From assembly GCA_019694955.1 (NCBI GenBank), contig JAIBAX010000007.1, positions 1 to 64,000 of the forward strand: 64,000 nucleotides of DNA, given 5' to 3'. The position numbers were made by a program, and so were the translations under genes. The stretch's first letter is position 1. Each line of letters opens with the position of its first letter. This document shows positions 43,686-52,271 of the stretch, piece by piece. The notes beneath the pieces were generated by a model. It did not search any database. It was given only the letters and a program-made list of their open reading frames with translations, and was not told the DNA's origin. Source of the DNA: Chitinophagales bacterium. Its GTDB lineage: Bacteria > Bacteroidota > Bacteroidia > Chitinophagales > JADIYW01.

Positions 43686-44642
43686 TTAGTCGATATCTTC
43701 AAGTAATTCACTAATAGTTTTTTGTAATAGTTGTAACTGAATTACATATGAATAATCGCTAATTAAATCTGAATTAATATCTTTAAGAGTTGTGTTTAAA
43801 TAGCTAACATACTTTATAACATTATTTCTTGTTCGATCATCTTCAATTTCAGGAGTTACGAAAACTTCGAGACCTTTATTGTTGTTTTCAATAAACTCAC
43901 TTACTTTCGATGAAAAGTCTGTTAATTGTCCACTCTTCTCAAAGTAGCCCATTGACTTTCTGATCTCTCTAAATTCCTTTACATCATAAAAAGTTTTTTG
44001 CTCTAAAAACTTATCTATCATCTTATCAACTAATCGTTCAGTACCTTCTGGAAATGAGAATTCTGGCAGACTACTTAATTTATGAACAATAGGATAGAGT
44101 TCAATAAAAAAATCAGTTGAGATTTTACCGCCTTTTTCCATTAAAATGTCTCTATACTTTTTAGGATACCACAAAAGAGTTTTGCACCTTCTAATCATAG
44201 ACCGACTTACGCCTGTAAAATCTGATAGAATACTTTCTTGATCTGTTCCTATTTTGTCTATAACCGTTTCCAATTTCAATGCAGTTGGAAATAGTGCCCA
44301 TTCTTTTCTAAAATGATGAATATTGAACATATATAAAATGTTCTGAGTGTCATCCGAAGGTTCGTCTATAATGTTGGCTGGAATTATGTCCAAATTTAAT
44401 TCTTGAGCACAACGCCAACGTCTTTCCCCATCTAAAAGAATGTATGGTGTTTTAGGGTGATTTTTTGTGTTTCTGTATACAGTCACAGGAACAAGAATAC
44501 CAACCTTGCTTATAGATTTTTTTAGTTCGTTCAAATCTTCCGGATCAAAAATTAATCTCGGGTTAAATGGATTTGGTGAAATGTCAGAAACATTTATATT
44601 AAATAGGGTTCTGTTTTCACTTGGTTTTATGTTGTCATTCAT
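43686..44642 (-). CDS. ParB-like domain and HTH protein, cassette 1
   Basis: A 318-residue protein. Residues about 15-100 form a ParB/Srx-like domain (ISPNPFNPRLIFDPEDLNELKKS, then PYILLDGERRWRCAQEL, where GERR is the nucleotide-binding box). A HTH follows (about 130-165: ESILSDFTGVSRSMIRRCKTLLWYP). The C-terminal 150 residues are helical and unrecognised. There is no ParA partner, so it is not a chromosome-partition gene; pairing with a PRTase-like protein suggests a regulatory or sensing role. Symmetric motifs upstream could be its binding sites. Confidence 0.8.
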   Translation of the reverse strand: MNDNIKPSENRTLFNINVSDISPNPFNPRLIFDPEDLNELKKSISKVGILVPVTVYRNTKNHPKTPYILLDGERRWRCAQELNLDIIPANIIDEPSDDTQNILYMFNIHHFRKEWALFPTALKLETVIDKIGTDQESILSDFTGVSRSMIRRCKTLLWYPKKYRDILMEKGGKISTDFFIELYPIVHKLSSLPEFSFPEGTERLVDKMIDKFLEQKTFYDVKEFREIRKSMGYFEKSGQLTDFSSKVSEFIENNNKGLEVFVTPEIEDDRTRNNVIKYVSYLNTTLKDINSDLISDYSYVIQLQLLQKTISELLEDID

Positions 44643-44667
44643 TGTTAGTTGTTTGTCGTTTTAAAAT

Positions 44668-44734
44668 AACCGATAACTCGTTTATATGTCTGCAAAAAAC
44701 AGACATATCTCCAACCGTATGTCATATATGTCTG
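44668..44734 (-). promoter_or_regulatory. Cassette 1 start core and possible operator repeats
   Basis: AACCGATAAC (44668-44677, plus strand) is the inverse of GTTATCGGTT at 42858-42867, the end of the same cassette. Just upstream of the operon, ATATGTCTG (44684-44692) and CAGACATAT (44700-44708) form a perfect 9-bp dyad with a 7-nt spacer, and a third ATATGTCTG lies at 44726-44734. These may bind the ParB-like/HTH protein or be the remains of an attachment site. Confidence 0.5.
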
Positions 44735-44833
44735 CAAAACATGCTTCCAATCTCAAAATTAACCATAAGCCATTAAATATCCAAATTAGCAAAATGGCTA
44801 AAGTATTGCATTTTCATTTGAACTTAGGACAAC

Positions 44834-45376
44834 TCATTTATCTAAAAATGATTGTACCGAATGGTTTGTCGACGAAAGATAGGCGTCTTTCCAAGGACCG
44901 GACTTCATCTTGAAATAAATGTCATTTTTACATGCCAAAATCACTAATTCTTCCCTTTCATCATGTATTATTTGCTTAGTAATTTTTGTCGGTGACAATG
45001 TATCGCTCTCAACTTCTAACTCCAATAGAATGGTAAGGATGGTATCAAAGCTTAATGTTAATTGCTTATTGTCGGTAACATATCTCCCTGTATAATAATA
45101 TTTTGAAGCAAAATACCCACTATCTCCTGAGCAACATGTGTGAATAATTTTTATAAATGTTGTATCATCTAAAAACAATAATATCGGGAAAAAGTCTGTT
45201 TCAATGGGTGAACTGTTACAGGTAGTGGTATCGAAATCATCACTCAGTTGGTACGCCGTATTTGCCAATCTATATCGTGGAAAAACTTCCTTACCGCTTT
45301 TTTCCCTATTTGAACAAGATGAACAAAGTAAGCCCAATGCAAAAAGAATAATAAAGAAATCCTTCCTTCCCATCAT
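44834..45376 (-). CDS. Lipoprotein of unknown function at the end of the kynurenine operon
   Basis: A 180-residue lipoprotein (MMGRKDFFIILFALGLLCSSCSNRE) with a Cys-containing beta-rich body (FDTTTCNSS, HTCCSGDSGYF). It starts nine bases after the stop of the kynurenine monooxygenase gene, so it is probably co-transcribed, but nothing links it to tryptophan breakdown. Family unknown. The accessory cassettes begin about 160 bases downstream. Confidence 0.6.
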   Translation of the reverse strand: MMGRKDFFIILFALGLLCSSCSNREKSGKEVFPRYRLANTAYQLSDDFDTTTCNSSPIETDFFPILLFLDDTTFIKIIHTCCSGDSGYFASKYYYTGRYVTDNKQLTLSFDTILTILLELEVESDTLSPTKITKQIIHDEREELVILACKNDIYFKMKSGPWKDAYLSSTNHSVQSFLDK

Positions 45377-45385
45377 CTTTCACAT

Positions 45386-46744
45386 TTATTGACCAAGCTT
45401 CTCCCACTCCATTCGAATCTTTTCCATTGCTGCTGCCGGGTTAAAATCTTCTATCGTCGATATTTTGCCACATATCTCCATCAACACCTTGTCTTGAGTG
45501 CGTCCTCTCTTCAAGGCTGTTGCGTATGGAAGCCTGTGGAATGTTACCATTGCGTATTTGGAGATAAACGCTCCCGCATATTGCTCTTCCAAAATGGCTT
45601 CTGCCTGCTTCTTTAGGATGAAATCTTTCTGCGCCACTAAATCGCGCATTTCCACAAAATTTTCTACCGCCAAATCGGCGATTGCGTCTGTATTTTCTTT
45701 TCGGAGGTTACCAAAAGCTTCAAAAATCTGCGCCCAATCATCACCGAAATCATCCATTAGTTGGTCGAAATAATAGCAATCTTCAAAGCAGCAGTTCATC
45801 CCTTGTCCAAAAAATGGTACTATGGCATGTGCTGCATCACCCATTAATAACACCTTCCCTTTTACATGCCAAGGAAAACATTTTACAGTCAACAAGTTTC
45901 CGGTAGGGTTATTGAAAAAGTCCTCCACGAGGGTGGGCATATGTTGGCATGCATCCGGCATTACTTCCTGAAAGAAACGGACGACATCCTGCTCTGTCTT
46001 TAGCTGACTCAAGTTGCGTTCCGACTGATGATGCGGCATAAATAATGTACAGGTAAAATCGCCTTCTGCATTGGGGAGGGCAATCATCATATAAGAACCT
46101 CGTGGCCATATGTGCAAGGCATTTTTTTCTATCCTAAACCCTCCATTCGAAGAAGCGGGAATGGTGAGTTCCTTATAGCCGTAGTTTTCATACGTCTGAG
46201 AGAAATTAAAAAATCCTGATTTTAACATTTCCATACGGATGGCAGAGGCGGAACCATCTGTACCGATTACCGTATCTCCACTTGCCGTTAAGGTGTTTCC
46301 GGTGCTTTCATCTATAAAATATGCTGCTCCATTTTCCAAATTCATGCCTGTGCAACGATGGTTGAAAAAGAACTTTACCGAAGGGAATTTTTCTGCTTCA
46401 TCCATGAGGTTCACATTTAGCGTCCTTCGCGATATCGAGTTAATATATTCATTCGCTTGAATGCTATAAGGTTGGAAGGAAGTGTTGCCAGATATCGGAT
46501 GAATGAGTCGACCTTTCATGGGAATGGCATCTTGCAGGATTTTTTCTGCTAGTCCCACCTGCTCTAGGGCGTGAATTCCACGGGTGGAGAGTGCTAGATT
46601 AATAGATTTTCCGGCACTAATGGCAACTTTCCGCATATCCGGTCGGCGTTCGTAAATATCTACCTGAAAACCTCTTCGTGCAAGATATATCGCCAAAAGA
46701 GACCCTGTAAGTCCCGCTCCAACGATGATTATTTTTTGACTCAT
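45386..46744 (-). CDS. kmo: Kynurenine 3-monooxygenase
   Basis: A 452-residue flavoprotein hydroxylase: FAD-binding KIIIVGAGLTGSLLAIYLAR, ERRPDMRK, DTVIGTDGSASAIR and KVLLMGDAAHAIVPFFGQGMN. The C-terminal helical region is of normal KMO length. It hydroxylates L-kynurenine to 3-hydroxykynurenine with NADPH and O2. Its ATG overlaps the kynureninase stop by one base. It is the last pathway gene of the operon. Confidence 0.95.
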   Translation of the reverse strand: MSQKIIIVGAGLTGSLLAIYLARRGFQVDIYERRPDMRKVAISAGKSINLALSTRGIHALEQVGLAEKILQDAIPMKGRLIHPISGNTSFQPYSIQANEYINSISRRTLNVNLMDEAEKFPSVKFFFNHRCTGMNLENGAAYFIDESTGNTLTASGDTVIGTDGSASAIRMEMLKSGFFNFSQTYENYGYKELTIPASSNGGFRIEKNALHIWPRGSYMMIALPNAEGDFTCTLFMPHHQSERNLSQLKTEQDVVRFFQEVMPDACQHMPTLVEDFFNNPTGNLLTVKCFPWHVKGKVLLMGDAAHAIVPFFGQGMNCCFEDCYYFDQLMDDFGDDWAQIFEAFGNLRKENTDAIADLAVENFVEMRDLVAQKDFILKKQAEAILEEQYAGAFISKYAMVTFHRLPYATALKRGRTQDKVLMEICGKISTIEDFNPAAAMEKIRMEWEKLGQ

Positions 46745-48003
46745 TACAGCACAGATTTTAGTCGTTGAACAAAGGTGTAAACATCCACAAAGGAATTATA
46801 TAACGGAACGGGTGCCAACCGGATAACATCTGGTTCCCGCCAGTCGCAGATAACGCCCGTTTGGATAAGTTGGTTGAAAAGGGCTTTATTGCTATTCTTA
46901 ATTCTTATCGAAAGTTGTGCGCCACGTTCGTCTTTAGGCGTGATGATTTGTATGCGGTCATTTTTCATCTCCAACAGTAAAAATTCAAGGTACCCTGTCA
47001 GCAATTTGCTCTTTTGTACCAGTTGTTGCATCCCGGCTTCCTCAAAAATATCTAATGATGCGCGTAAGCTTGCCAACGGCAAAATGGGTGGGTTGCTCAG
47101 TTGCCACCCTTCCGCTCCGGAAATGGGATAAAACTCCGATCCCATTAGAAATCTGGTCTTTTTATCATGTCCCCACCATCCGGCAAACCTCGGCAACGAA
47201 GTATCATCGGCGTATTTTTCATGCACAAAACATCCGGAAATTCCTCCCGGACCGCTGTTCAGGTATTTATAACTACACCAAACGGCAAAGTCCACTTGCC
47301 AGTCATGCAACTGCAACTCAATATTGCCTGCCGCATGTGCGAGATCAAAACCTGCCAGACAATTATTTTTGTGTGCTGCCATTGTAATGCGTTCAATATC
47401 AAAAGCTTGTCCTGTATAATAATTTACGCCACCCAAAAGAACCAATGCGATGGCATGTCCTTCTTCTTCCAATAATTGTTCGATATCTTCTTTTCGCAAC
47501 ATATCTTCTCCTTGGCGTGGAGAAACTTCTATCAATGCCTCTTCCGGATTGAATCCGTGAAAGGCTATTTGTGATTTGACGGCATATTGGTCAGAAGGGA
47601 AGGCATTTTTTTCTATGACGATTTTGTATTTTTCATTTGTAGGTCGATAGAAGGAAACCATCATGAGGTGCAGGTTAACAGTCAGAGAATTCATTACTAC
47701 TGTTTCCAGCGGTTTTGCCCCTACAATATTTGCCATTTTTTCGGTTAGGAATTCATGGTAGGGCATCCAGGGATTTTTCGCCTGAAAATGTCCTTCTACG
47801 CCCAGATGTTCCCAATCTGATAATTCTTGTTCGATATATGCCCGAACGGTTTTAGGTTGTAATCCTAAAGAATTACCACAAAAATATAAGAGTGTGTTGC
47901 CGGAAGGGTCTTTAGGAAAATGAAATCTTTCTCTAAAATGGGCAAGTGGGTCTTTTTTATCCATGCTTACCGCAAAATCATGACTATTACTGAACGCTAC
48001 CAT
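46744..48003 (-). CDS. kynU: Kynureninase
   Basis: A 419-residue PLP enzyme: YFCGNSLGLQPKTV, NSLTVNLHLMMVSFY, FDLAHAAGN and the PLP lysine in WCSYKYLNSGPGGISG, followed by FAGWWGH. It cleaves 3-hydroxykynurenine to 3-hydroxyanthranilate and alanine. It lies between the ACMSD and KMO genes in an unbroken operon. Confidence 0.96.
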   Translation of the reverse strand: MVAFSNSHDFAVSMDKKDPLAHFRERFHFPKDPSGNTLLYFCGNSLGLQPKTVRAYIEQELSDWEHLGVEGHFQAKNPWMPYHEFLTEKMANIVGAKPLETVVMNSLTVNLHLMMVSFYRPTNEKYKIVIEKNAFPSDQYAVKSQIAFHGFNPEEALIEVSPRQGEDMLRKEDIEQLLEEEGHAIALVLLGGVNYYTGQAFDIERITMAAHKNNCLAGFDLAHAAGNIELQLHDWQVDFAVWCSYKYLNSGPGGISGCFVHEKYADDTSLPRFAGWWGHDKKTRFLMGSEFYPISGAEGWQLSNPPILPLASLRASLDIFEEAGMQQLVQKSKLLTGYLEFLLLEMKNDRIQIITPKDERGAQLSIRIKNSNKALFNQLIQTGVICDWREPDVIRLAPVPLYNSFVDVYTFVQRLKSVL

Positions 48004-48016
48004 TCATCCAACGTTT

Positions 48017-49033
48017 TTATATGTAAAATGATTTTTCCAAATTCAACCAGTCGAGAGCTGTTCCGGAGAGAAGCCTTTCTGTTGTTTTCAGGTCTGTTTG
48101 TAGAGATTCTATTAATGCTCCGGGTTGCAGTTCCCCTAAGGGAAACGGATAGTCTGTCCCCAATGCAATTCTTTCCGCTCCGACCAATTCCAATAAAAAT
48201 TTAAGCATTAAAGGTTCGTGTACCAAAGAGTCATAATAGATTCTCTTGAGGTATTCTTTGGGTGCAACTGGGTTATCGATGGCACACAAGTCTGGGCGTG
48301 CATGAAAGCCATGATCTATTCTGCCAATAGTAGATGGGAAAGAACCTCCACCGTGTGCGCATGCAATCCTCAGGTGTGGTAGTTTTTCTAAAACCCCGGA
48401 AAAAATTAAGGAGCAAATAGCACGAGACATTTCCGCAGGCATGCCTACCAACCACGGCAACCAGTATTTTTGTAGGTGTTGCTCGCCCATCATTTCCCAA
48501 GGATGAATAAATACAGCCATCCCTAATTTCTCGCAGGCAGCGAAAAAATCAAAAAATTTGGGTTCGCCAAGGTTCTCTTGATTCACATTGGAGCCTATTT
48601 GCACTCCTTTCAGACCGATAGCCTTACACCTTTCCAATTCTCGGATGGCAAATTCCGGAGATTGCATGGGGACAGTTCCTAAACCAATGAATCTTTTCGG
48701 ATATTTTAAGACGATTTCGGCAATATGGTCATTGAGGAATCTGGCAATTTCTAAGCCGTCAAGGGGTTTTGCCCAATAGCTGAACATTACGGGCACGGTA
48801 GACAACACTTGTACATGAACATGATGGTGGTTGCAATCCTGTAAACGTGCTTCCGGCAACCAACAGTTCTCTTCTATCTCTCTGAAAAATTTGCCATCAT
48901 CGCGAAGCATTCTGGCGCAACAAGGTTGATGGTGTTCTAATTGAATAAATCCGCCATAACCGAATTTGTCCTTCCACTTGGGGATATTTTTTGGAAGAAT
49001 ATGGGTATGAATATCTATTTTCAGGAATTCCAT
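48017..49033 (-). CDS. 2-amino-3-carboxymuconate-6-semialdehyde decarboxylase
   Basis: A 338-residue amidohydrolase-fold enzyme: IDIHTHILPKNIPKW (HxH metal ligands), VFIHPWEMMG, IACAHGGGSFPSTIGRI and GTDYPFPLGE. It decarboxylates ACMS, made by the dioxygenase gene five bases upstream, to 2-aminomuconate semialdehyde, and so diverts flow from quinolinate and NAD to catabolism. Confidence 0.95.
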   Translation of the reverse strand: MEFLKIDIHTHILPKNIPKWKDKFGYGGFIQLEHHQPCCARMLRDDGKFFREIEENCWLPEARLQDCNHHHVHVQVLSTVPVMFSYWAKPLDGLEIARFLNDHIAEIVLKYPKRFIGLGTVPMQSPEFAIRELERCKAIGLKGVQIGSNVNQENLGEPKFFDFFAACEKLGMAVFIHPWEMMGEQHLQKYWLPWLVGMPAEMSRAICSLIFSGVLEKLPHLRIACAHGGGSFPSTIGRIDHGFHARPDLCAIDNPVAPKEYLKRIYYDSLVHEPLMLKFLLELVGAERIALGTDYPFPLGELQPGALIESLQTDLKTTERLLSGTALDWLNLEKSFYI

Positions 49034-49038
49034 TCTAC

Positions 49039-49554
49039 TTATTTAGGAGGTTCCATTAAATGTCCGCACTGCTTGCATGTTCTTAAATCCTCACTTCCAT
49101 AAAATGTTTTGAAGACGGTCTGAAACTGGGTCATAATATTGGTCAGTGGGAAATAGGCCTCATACAGTTTGTGGTTACATTGCTCGCAAAACCATAGCAG
49201 TCCGTCTTGTTGCCCATGCTTTCGCTTATATTCAACGACTAATCCGATGGTGTTGGCACCTCTAACGGGATTATGTGGAACCTTTGGTGGCAACAGGAAT
49301 ATTTCTCCTTCCCGAATGGGTACTTCTACCATCTTACCCTCGTCTTGAACTTTGACAAGGATATCTCCTTCTATTTGGTAAAAGAATTCCTCCGTTTCAT
49401 TATAGTGATAGTCTTTTCTTGAATTTGGTCCGCCCACTACCATAATAATAAAATCGGTATCTTCCCATACGACTTTATTGCCAACAGGTGGCTTCAGCAG
49501 ATGCCTGTTTTCATCAATCCATTGTTTGAAGTTGATTGTTTTTCTAATGGCCAT
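49039..49554 (-). CDS. 3-hydroxyanthranilate 3,4-dioxygenase
   Basis: A 171-residue cupin: [18 protein letters not shown] carries the iron His/Glu ligands, [12 protein letters not shown] the third His, and a C-terminal rubredoxin-like site has CEQC and CKQC. This is the bacterial HAAO type. It opens the 3-hydroxyanthranilate ring to ACMS. Gaps to its neighbours are under 20 bases. Confidence 0.96.
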   Translation of the reverse strand: MAIRKTINFKQWIDENRHLLKPPVGNKVVWEDTDFIIMVVGGPNSRKDYHYNETEEFFYQIEGDILVKVQDEGKMVEVPIREGEIFLLPPKVPHNPVRGANTIGLVVEYKRKHGQQDGLLWFCEQCNHKLYEAYFPLTNIMTQFQTVFKTFYGSEDLRTCKQCGHLMEPPK

Positions 49555-49572
49555 ATTCTTTTATTATTTCGG

Positions 49573-49992
49573 TTAATCAATAGTAGCGATGACTTTAAGT
49601 TCTATTGCAATGGGTGTAGGCAGGCTGAGGATTTCAACGGTTGTTCTACAGGGTTGATTTTCTTTAAAATATGCTGCATAGATGCTGTTATATGTTTTAA
49701 AGTCATCCTTCATATTAGTAAGAAAAACTGTTACGTCAACTATTTTACTCCAATCTGAGCCGCTGTCTTCAAGGATATGGCGGATGTTTTGGAAAACGGC
49801 ATGGCATTGTTTCTCTATGTCATAAGAAAGGATATTGCCATTTTCGTCCAGTTCTACGCCCGGGATTTTTTTAGTGCCTTTTTCTCTGGGACCCACGCCG
49901 GAGAGGAACAAGAGATTGCCGACTCTTCTGGCGTGTGGATAGGCGCCAACGGGTTCTGGTGCTTGCGACGAATGAATGATATTCTTATCCAT
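49573..49992 (-). CDS. RidA-family 2-aminomuconate deaminase
   Basis: A 139-residue RidA/YjgF protein: HARRVGNLLFLSGVGPREKG, VDVTVFLTNMKDDF and the conserved Arg in PCRTTVEI. In kynurenine operons such proteins act as 2-aminomuconate deaminase giving 4-oxalocrotonate; general RidA enamine deaminase activity is the alternative. It overlaps the dehydrogenase gene by eight bases. Confidence 0.88.
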   Translation of the reverse strand: MDKNIIHSSQAPEPVGAYPHARRVGNLLFLSGVGPREKGTKKIPGVELDENGNILSYDIEKQCHAVFQNIRHILEDSGSDWSKIVDVTVFLTNMKDDFKTYNSIYAAYFKENQPCRTTVEILSLPTPIAIELKVIATID

Positions 49993-51436
49993 ATTTTATG
50001 CATACATTTTTAGGTTCTGTAAAAAATCGCAGTGCTTCCCAGCCGCCTTCGCGACCTACACCGGATTGCTTCATACCACCAAATGGTGTTCTCAAGTCCC
50101 GCACCATCCAACAATTGACCCAGACGATACCCGTTTGGATGCAATCGCTCATTTGATGCGCCCGGCTCAGGTTATTTGTCCAGAGGCTACAAGCTAATCC
50201 GTAAGGTGTGCTATTTGCCCATTGCACCACTTCTTCTTCTGTATCAAAAGGAGCTATGGTTACAACCGGACCAAATATTTCTTCCTGATTGGTACGGCAA
50301 TGGTATGGGAGGCCTTCAATAACCGTAGGTGCTAAAAACCAACCTGATATACAACGACCATCGAGTTGTATTCGATTGCCGCCTGTCAGTACCTTGCCGC
50401 CTTCTTCCTTGGCCAAATTTATATAGGAAATCACCTTATTCAGGTGTTGCTCCGATACCAAAGCGCCGACTTGGCTGGTTTCTTCCAAAGGGTCTCCAAC
50501 TTTCAGTTGTGCTACTTTTTGGATGAAGTCATGCTTAAATTTTTCGTACAAGGGTCGCTCTATAAAGATACGTGAACCACATAAACAAATCTGCCCTTGA
50601 TTAGAAAATGCAGATTTTACTACTGTATTCAACATATTTTCATAATCACAATCATCAAAGATGATGGTAGCATTTTTTCCACCTAACTCCAGAGAAAGTT
50701 TTTTAAACATAGGTGCCGCAACTTTGGCGATGTGTGCTCCGGTAGCAGTGCCTCCTGTAAAAGAGATCGCAGCTATTTTTGGGTGCTGAACGATGGCATT
50801 ACCTACTTTGGCACCCAATCCATGTACAATATTGAGCACTCCGGGTGGCAGACCCGCCTGCATGCATATTTCTGACAGCAAAAAAGCCGTCATGGGTGTT
50901 ATCTCACTGGGTTTTGCTACCACACAGTTTCCTGCCGCTAATGCAGGTGCTATTTTCCATGTAAACAAATATAATGGTAGATTCCACGGTGAGATGCATC
51001 CCACTACGCCGATGGGTTTACGAAGTGTATAATTGATTATGCCTTCTTCCATTGCATGAGATTCGCTGGCAAAATGGAGGATAGCCGTTGCAAAAAAACG
51101 GAAATTTGTGGCTGCTCTTGGAATATCTACTGTTTTTGAAAGCGATAGCGGTTTTCCGTTGTCCTTTGTTTCTGCTAAGGCCAGTTTCTCTAATTGTTGT
51201 TCAATGCCATTAGCAATATTGAGTAAGATATTTGAGCGCTCCTCCTTGGTGGTGGATGACCATAAAGGAAAAGCCTTTTCAGCAGCTTGATAAGCCTTTT
51301 CCACATCCTCTTCTTCAGCATCCGGCAATAAGCAATATGTATGACCTGTTGCAGGTTCAGAAACATCCAAGTACTTACCGGAAATAGGTGTTGCAAAATC
51401 GCCGTTGATATAATTATGTATTACTTGTTGGCGCAT
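49985..51436 (-). CDS. 2-aminomuconate-semialdehyde dehydrogenase (ALDH family)
   Basis: A 483-residue aldehyde dehydrogenase: ISPWNLPLYLFTWKIAPALAAGN, SFTGGTATGAHI, catalytic Glu in LELGGKNAT and catalytic Cys in NQGQICLCGSR. Operon position between the RidA gene and the rest of the pathway makes 2-aminomuconate 6-semialdehyde the likely substrate, giving 2-aminomuconate with NAD. Confidence 0.92.
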   Translation of the reverse strand: MRQQVIHNYINGDFATPISGKYLDVSEPATGHTYCLLPDAEEEDVEKAYQAAEKAFPLWSSTTKEERSNILLNIANGIEQQLEKLALAETKDNGKPLSLSKTVDIPRAATNFRFFATAILHFASESHAMEEGIINYTLRKPIGVVGCISPWNLPLYLFTWKIAPALAAGNCVVAKPSEITPMTAFLLSEICMQAGLPPGVLNIVHGLGAKVGNAIVQHPKIAAISFTGGTATGAHIAKVAAPMFKKLSLELGGKNATIIFDDCDYENMLNTVVKSAFSNQGQICLCGSRIFIERPLYEKFKHDFIQKVAQLKVGDPLEETSQVGALVSEQHLNKVISYINLAKEEGGKVLTGGNRIQLDGRCISGWFLAPTVIEGLPYHCRTNQEEIFGPVVTIAPFDTEEEVVQWANSTPYGLACSLWTNNLSRAHQMSDCIQTGIVWVNCWMVRDLRTPFGGMKQSGVGREGGWEALRFFTEPKNVCIKYG

Positions 51437-51439
51437 GAT

Positions 51440-52228
51440 TTATAGGCTTAAGGTTCTACCGCCGTCCACCGGGACATTGATACCATTGATATAGGCTGCT
51501 GCGGGAGTGGCAAGAAAGGCTACTGCGCTAGCAATTTCAGATGGGTCGGCAAAGCGTGCTGCCGGAATTTCCGCTAACATTTCTGCTTGCACTTCAGCCG
51601 TTGTTTTTCCTGTTTTTGTAGATTTATTTTCAAAAATTGCCTGTAAGCGAGCTGTGTTTGTTGCTCCGGGAAGTACGTTGTTGACCGTAATTCCATGAGG
51701 TGCTACTTCTGTTGCGAGCGTCTTTGCCCAATTTGCTACCGCACCACGGATGGTATTTGAAACGCCCAATCCGGGCAAGGGTTGTTTTACGGAAGTGGAA
51801 ATAATATTAATGATTCTTCCATAACACGCCTTTTTCATCCCCGGGACAACGGCTTGTGTCAAGATATGATTACAAATTAAATGGTTAGAAAATGCTTGCG
51901 TGAAGGCTTCCAAATTAGCCGTTAGAATAGGTCCAGCGGGAGGCCCTCCGGTATTATTGATTAAAATATGAATGGTGGGTTGGGTTGAGAGAAAGACTTC
52001 AATGCACTTTTTCAGGGATTCAGGTTCTGTAAAGTCTGCAACTATATACGAGTGGACTTGCCCTTGCTTATTTTCCAATGTTGCTAAAACTTCTTGTAGT
52101 TTTGCTTCATTCCTGGCTAGTAGGATAATGTTCGCTCCTAAAATGGCCAGTTCTTCTGCGATTGCTCTGCCAATTCCTTGTGTGCTGCCGCAAACCAACG
52201 CATATTTTCCCTGTATGTTTATGTTCAT
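51440..52228 (-). CDS. SDR-fold protein with altered catalytic motif
   Basis: A 262-residue short-chain dehydrogenase: cofactor motif CGSTQGIGRAIAEELA, NNTGG, RIINIIST and a C-terminal YINGINVPVDGG. The usual catalytic YxxxK is missing; the aligned stretch is GVSNTIRGAVANWAK, with Ser/Asn and Arg at those positions. It is inside the kynurenine operon but has no assigned step; the variant motif suggests a different reaction or a non-catalytic role. Confidence 0.85.
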   Translation of the reverse strand: MNINIQGKYALVCGSTQGIGRAIAEELAILGANIILLARNEAKLQEVLATLENKQGQVHSYIVADFTEPESLKKCIEVFLSTQPTIHILINNTGGPPAGPILTANLEAFTQAFSNHLICNHILTQAVVPGMKKACYGRIINIISTSVKQPLPGLGVSNTIRGAVANWAKTLATEVAPHGITVNNVLPGATNTARLQAIFENKSTKTGKTTAEVQAEMLAEIPAARFADPSEIASAVAFLATPAAAYINGINVPVDGGRTLSL

Positions 52229-52271
52229 TTTTTAATTGTGCTTTTTATTCCAGTAATAAGATAGATGCATA

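Larger units (their letters stand above)
41207..44677 (-). mobile_element. Array of three integron-type gene cassettes without integrase (CALIN-like)
   Basis: Three minus-strand units run from 44677 down to 41207. Unit 1 (ParB-PRTase) starts with GTTATCGGTT and ends with its inverse AACCGATAAC before a dyad; unit 2 (antitoxin and broken toxin) starts GTTGGGT and ends ACCCAAC; unit 3 (DUF4272) starts GTTAGCTAC and ends GTAGCTAA. Each dyad's far core is the start of the next unit. This start/end complementarity is how integron cassettes are built. No IntI gene is in the window. Core sequences vary more than classic GTTRRRY/RYYYAAC, so the call needs a covariance search. Confidence 0.65.

Noticed and set aside
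43686-44642. The ParB-like gene as a chromosome-partition gene
   Set aside because: There is no ParA gene and no parS cluster; its partner is a PRTase-like protein in a cassette.
41207-44734. A CRISPR array in the repeat-rich region
   Set aside because: Repeats are few, unequal and inverted, with no regular spacers and no cas genes.
38435-44833. An integrase, transposase or reverse transcriptase explaining the accessory region
   Set aside because: None was found in any reading frame I examined; the mobile call rests on the boundary sequences alone.
44686-44913. A 75-codon plus-strand frame upstream of the ParB-like gene
   Set aside because: It covers the dyad repeats and runs into the opposite-strand lipoprotein gene; no support as a gene.
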